A DNA stretch of 64,000 bases, taken from assembly GCF_000321225.1 (NCBI RefSeq), contig NW_004450331.1, forward strand, positions 2,034,090 through 2,098,089, in the 5' to 3' direction. The position numbers and the translations under genes were made by a program. Numbering within the stretch: the stretch's first letter is position 1; every line of letters begins with the position of its first letter. The notes beneath the pieces were generated by a model. The model saw nothing but the letters and a program-made list of their open reading frames with translations, was not told where the DNA came from and did no database searches. Shown here in pieces: positions 61,346 to 64,000 of this stretch. The DNA is from Odobenus rosmarus divergens (taxonomy: Eukaryota > Chordata > Mammalia > Carnivora > Odobenidae).

Positions 61346-64000
61346 CTATCAGGAGGGCGAGAAAAAATTACAGATTTTCAATTTCCCAAGTTATTAACAA
61401 GGGCAGAAATATGTTTTAAAATCACAAATTGTGATGGAAATGAGCAAAAAAAAAAAATTAACTGGGGTTTTGGGACTACAAAAAGCAAGGGAAGGGTACC
61501 ATAGAGAGCACACAGTGGGATTCTCTCTCCTGCCTATTCCCAGATCTGACTTTAAGCTCACTTCCTATGGCTAACCAAGAAGTTAAGTGGCTCAGCAAAG
61601 TATTCAAAACCATAGCCGCCTGATTCCTGAAGCTGGAGGAGATGAACCATGTATTTCTCATACGTATATCAACACATCATCATATGAGATAAGGCCCCAA
61701 GTCAAGTTTTATCTTAAAGATGTTCCTTTTCAAAGAACTTACTTTCACAGCCATTATGGGCAAATGAGAACAGACTATTCTCAAGGCAGACTGGCAAAAT
61801 GAAAAGAATAGTTGATTTTCTACCCGGAGTCTTAAGTTGAAGATTAACCTAACTGACCTGAAATTAATTTAACACTGTTGGAAAATGTACAATTTGAAAC
61901 TGTTTTTACCATCTTTCCTGCAGCTGCATTATTACACTGTGCATGTTTCTCTAAAGAGAAGCTGTTAAAACAGTAACTTAAATTCTTTTATAGTATAAAC
62001 TGCAGATGTACATCTCATGGTCTCATCAGTATAAACCAAATTCAACTGTCCCTAGTTTCCAAGAACTGTAAAGCTTTTCTTGAAAAGTAAAACAAGTTTT
62101 TATTAATTTATAGTGAACCACTTACTCAACAATTTAATTGCAAAATTAAAGGACAATTCCTTGAGAATGTTTTCTGCTCCCAACACAGTAAACCATTAAG
62201 GAACACTAAATTTTTTTTTTGTTAATTCCCTACTAAACTTTAAAGCAATTTCTTCAAAACGAACATTTATCTCGTGTGGTATCTTTCAGTCATTTATTTT
62301 GTTTACTGATTTAAGCTTGAAATTTATAGCAAGGTTTGGGGATGCACTTTAATATTTTTCCCCATTTTAAATAGGGCTAATACCTATTTGTGAATGGAGT
62401 AGTCACCTATTTTTATACTGCAGTTTTGATGTGGTAGTGGTAGAGAAGGGGTGTAGGGAGTAGGGATAAATGCCAATATTAAATAAACACCATTCTTAAT
62501 TCTTCCTAAAAGCAATTTGTTCAGTAATACATTAGTCTCCACATAGCTTATACTACCTTAACTTGTACTACTATACATATACACACACTTATGTGTAAAT
62601 ATATACTATATACATATACACAGGCATTAAATAAGAGATATAACTTAAAAAATCAAGGAAATGTACATCAGAATTTTCACTGCATATATTGTAGAAAGCT
62701 TAGTATTTTCGTAACAAAATTGCTTGAGGGCACCTCGCTGGCTCAGTTGGTAGAGTATGTAACTCTTGATCTCAGGGTCCTAAGTCTGAACCCCATGTTG
62801 GCTGTAGAGTTTGAAAGAAACTGCCCCCCCAAAAAACAAAAAAACTGCTTGTAGTTATAACATCTATTGCTAATTATAAATGCCATTGTTTGTCAATGAT
62901 TTCGCGTGTAAAATCTCTAGAAAAGTAATTAGAAACTACGATTCTATACACTAAAAAGGCGAATTTTATTGTATGTAAACTGTACTTAAACAAACCTGAT
63001 TCTAAATAAAAAAACAAAACACTATAATCCTAAAAACAAACAAAAAAACAGGTCCAGCATCAATCTTGACACCTAGTTAAGAATCAAGTTAACACCACAA
63101 CCTGAGGGGTTTTATCTAGACACCAAAAGATGAATTTCAATGGGTCTTTGAGGTCTTAATTCAAATTTTATGCACAAACTTTGGGGATCATCACAACTGA
63201 GAGACAGAAGAAGGACTGTTAATAGCCCCATCCAATTCCCAAATCCCAAAAGGGTTTCCAACCCCCGCTAGGTAAGCAGTGCTATAGTAACCAGTTTTCC
63301 TTAAGTCTGTTAGGCAGGCATTTGTCTCAATGTGCTATGTCCAACAGGACAGGACTACCAAACTGTATCATGCCACTCCAACCCACTCAACTCTCCAAGA
63401 GTAACTACAACTTAACCCTAAGTAAGTTCGGACATTTTGATTCATCCTGCATTAACTAGGAAGACAAACATTCCTGTTATCTGTCAGTTAACCACCCACC
63501 CACTGGGTTTGGGTCTCTTTTCAGTTGCTAGAACACCTTGTAGTTTCTACCTCTCCCATCTATTTCTGCTACACGTTTTAAATTAAACAGCTTTGTTTGA
63601 AGGTAAAAAGTAAAATAAAAACTTCCATTGCACATTTCCAACATTTCCATAAATCTCTTCATTCTCAATCCTAAATGAATTTATTTTACTCAAGCCACAA
63701 AGGAAACATTTCTCTATGTATCACTAAGTTTTAAATTCCAACTGGAGGGGAAAGAAGGCACCAAAGCAAATTAAAGCCTCAGAGGGAATGTCTTGGTGGA
63801 ATGTCCCTTTTTTATTATTTAGGACTTAAAAATCTCAAATATTCAGGCTTTATTTTAAAAAAACTTCATCCACATATAGAAATAGCATCTCACGATAAAT
63901 ACCAAGATTATCATTGTCCTTCACATAGCTGTGGAGGAGAATTAAAATCATTTGTAACTGTATAGAGTGGAAACAATCTAGGGTGAGGAATGGATAGACA
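61346..64000 (-). other. IGF2BP3: IGF2BP3 intron 3, left part
   Basis: At least 2.65 kb of AT-rich intron. One short SINE (62727) is present. I see no other gene, exon or recognisable repeat in 61346-62726 or 62843-64000. Confidence 0.75.
62727..62842 (+). mobile_element. Short SINEC variant
   Basis: GGGCACCTCGCTGGCTCAGT head, AACTCTTGATCTCAGGGTCC middle, ends in a C-run and CAAAAAAC tail without the CT-rich body, like the copy at 29653. Confidence 0.85.

Overview
The window is ordinary vertebrate nuclear DNA from a carnivoran mammal: split genes with GT-AG (and two GC-AG) introns, a CpG-rich promoter, and dense LINE, SINE, LTR and DNA-transposon relics. About two dozen tRNA-Lys-type SINEs carry the head GGGCGCCTGGGTGGCTCAG. 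Their body, with 'CTCCCCCTGCTTGTGTTCCCTCTCTCGC' type tails (described, not aligned), looks like the arctoid form seen in bears and pinnipeds rather than the dog, cat or mustelid forms. That assignment is from memory. There is no bacterial, phage or CRISPR content.

Layout. 1-6600 is intergenic: a decayed Tigger1-type transposon at the left edge, unassigned sequence and two young SINEs. 6600-15670 is MALSU1 on the + strand, four coding exons encoding a 228-residue mitochondrial RsfS/Iojap-family factor, with a CpG-island promoter and an antisense L1 filling intron 2. From about 15900 to the right edge is IGF2BP3 on the - strand. Its last twelve coding exons are present, a roughly 2.15 kb 3' UTR lies at 15900-18065, and the first 95 codons lie beyond the right edge. 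The visible exons encode 484 residues (human numbering 96-579): most of RRM2, the RG-rich linker and KH1-KH4, all intact. The two genes are convergent, with poly(A) signals about 270 bp apart. This matches human 7p15.3 order (GPNMB - MALSU1 - IGF2BP3). The proteins are not known to act together: one is a mitochondrial ribosome assembly factor, the other a cytoplasmic mRNA-binding oncofetal protein.

I found no previously undescribed multi-gene system. The most interesting structures are: a 237-bp inverted duplication in IGF2BP3 intron 10 that carries a SINE/L1 junction and would make a long hairpin in the pre-mRNA; a poly(A)-only micro-insertion with a 14-bp target duplication inside one arm; two GC-AG donors on consecutive exons encoding KH4; a NAGNAG acceptor at the KH3 exon; a let-7 8-mer in the 3' UTR; and a shifted stop codon in MALSU1. 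Exon boundaries come from reading the frames across splice sites and from memory of the human proteins; no alignment was run.
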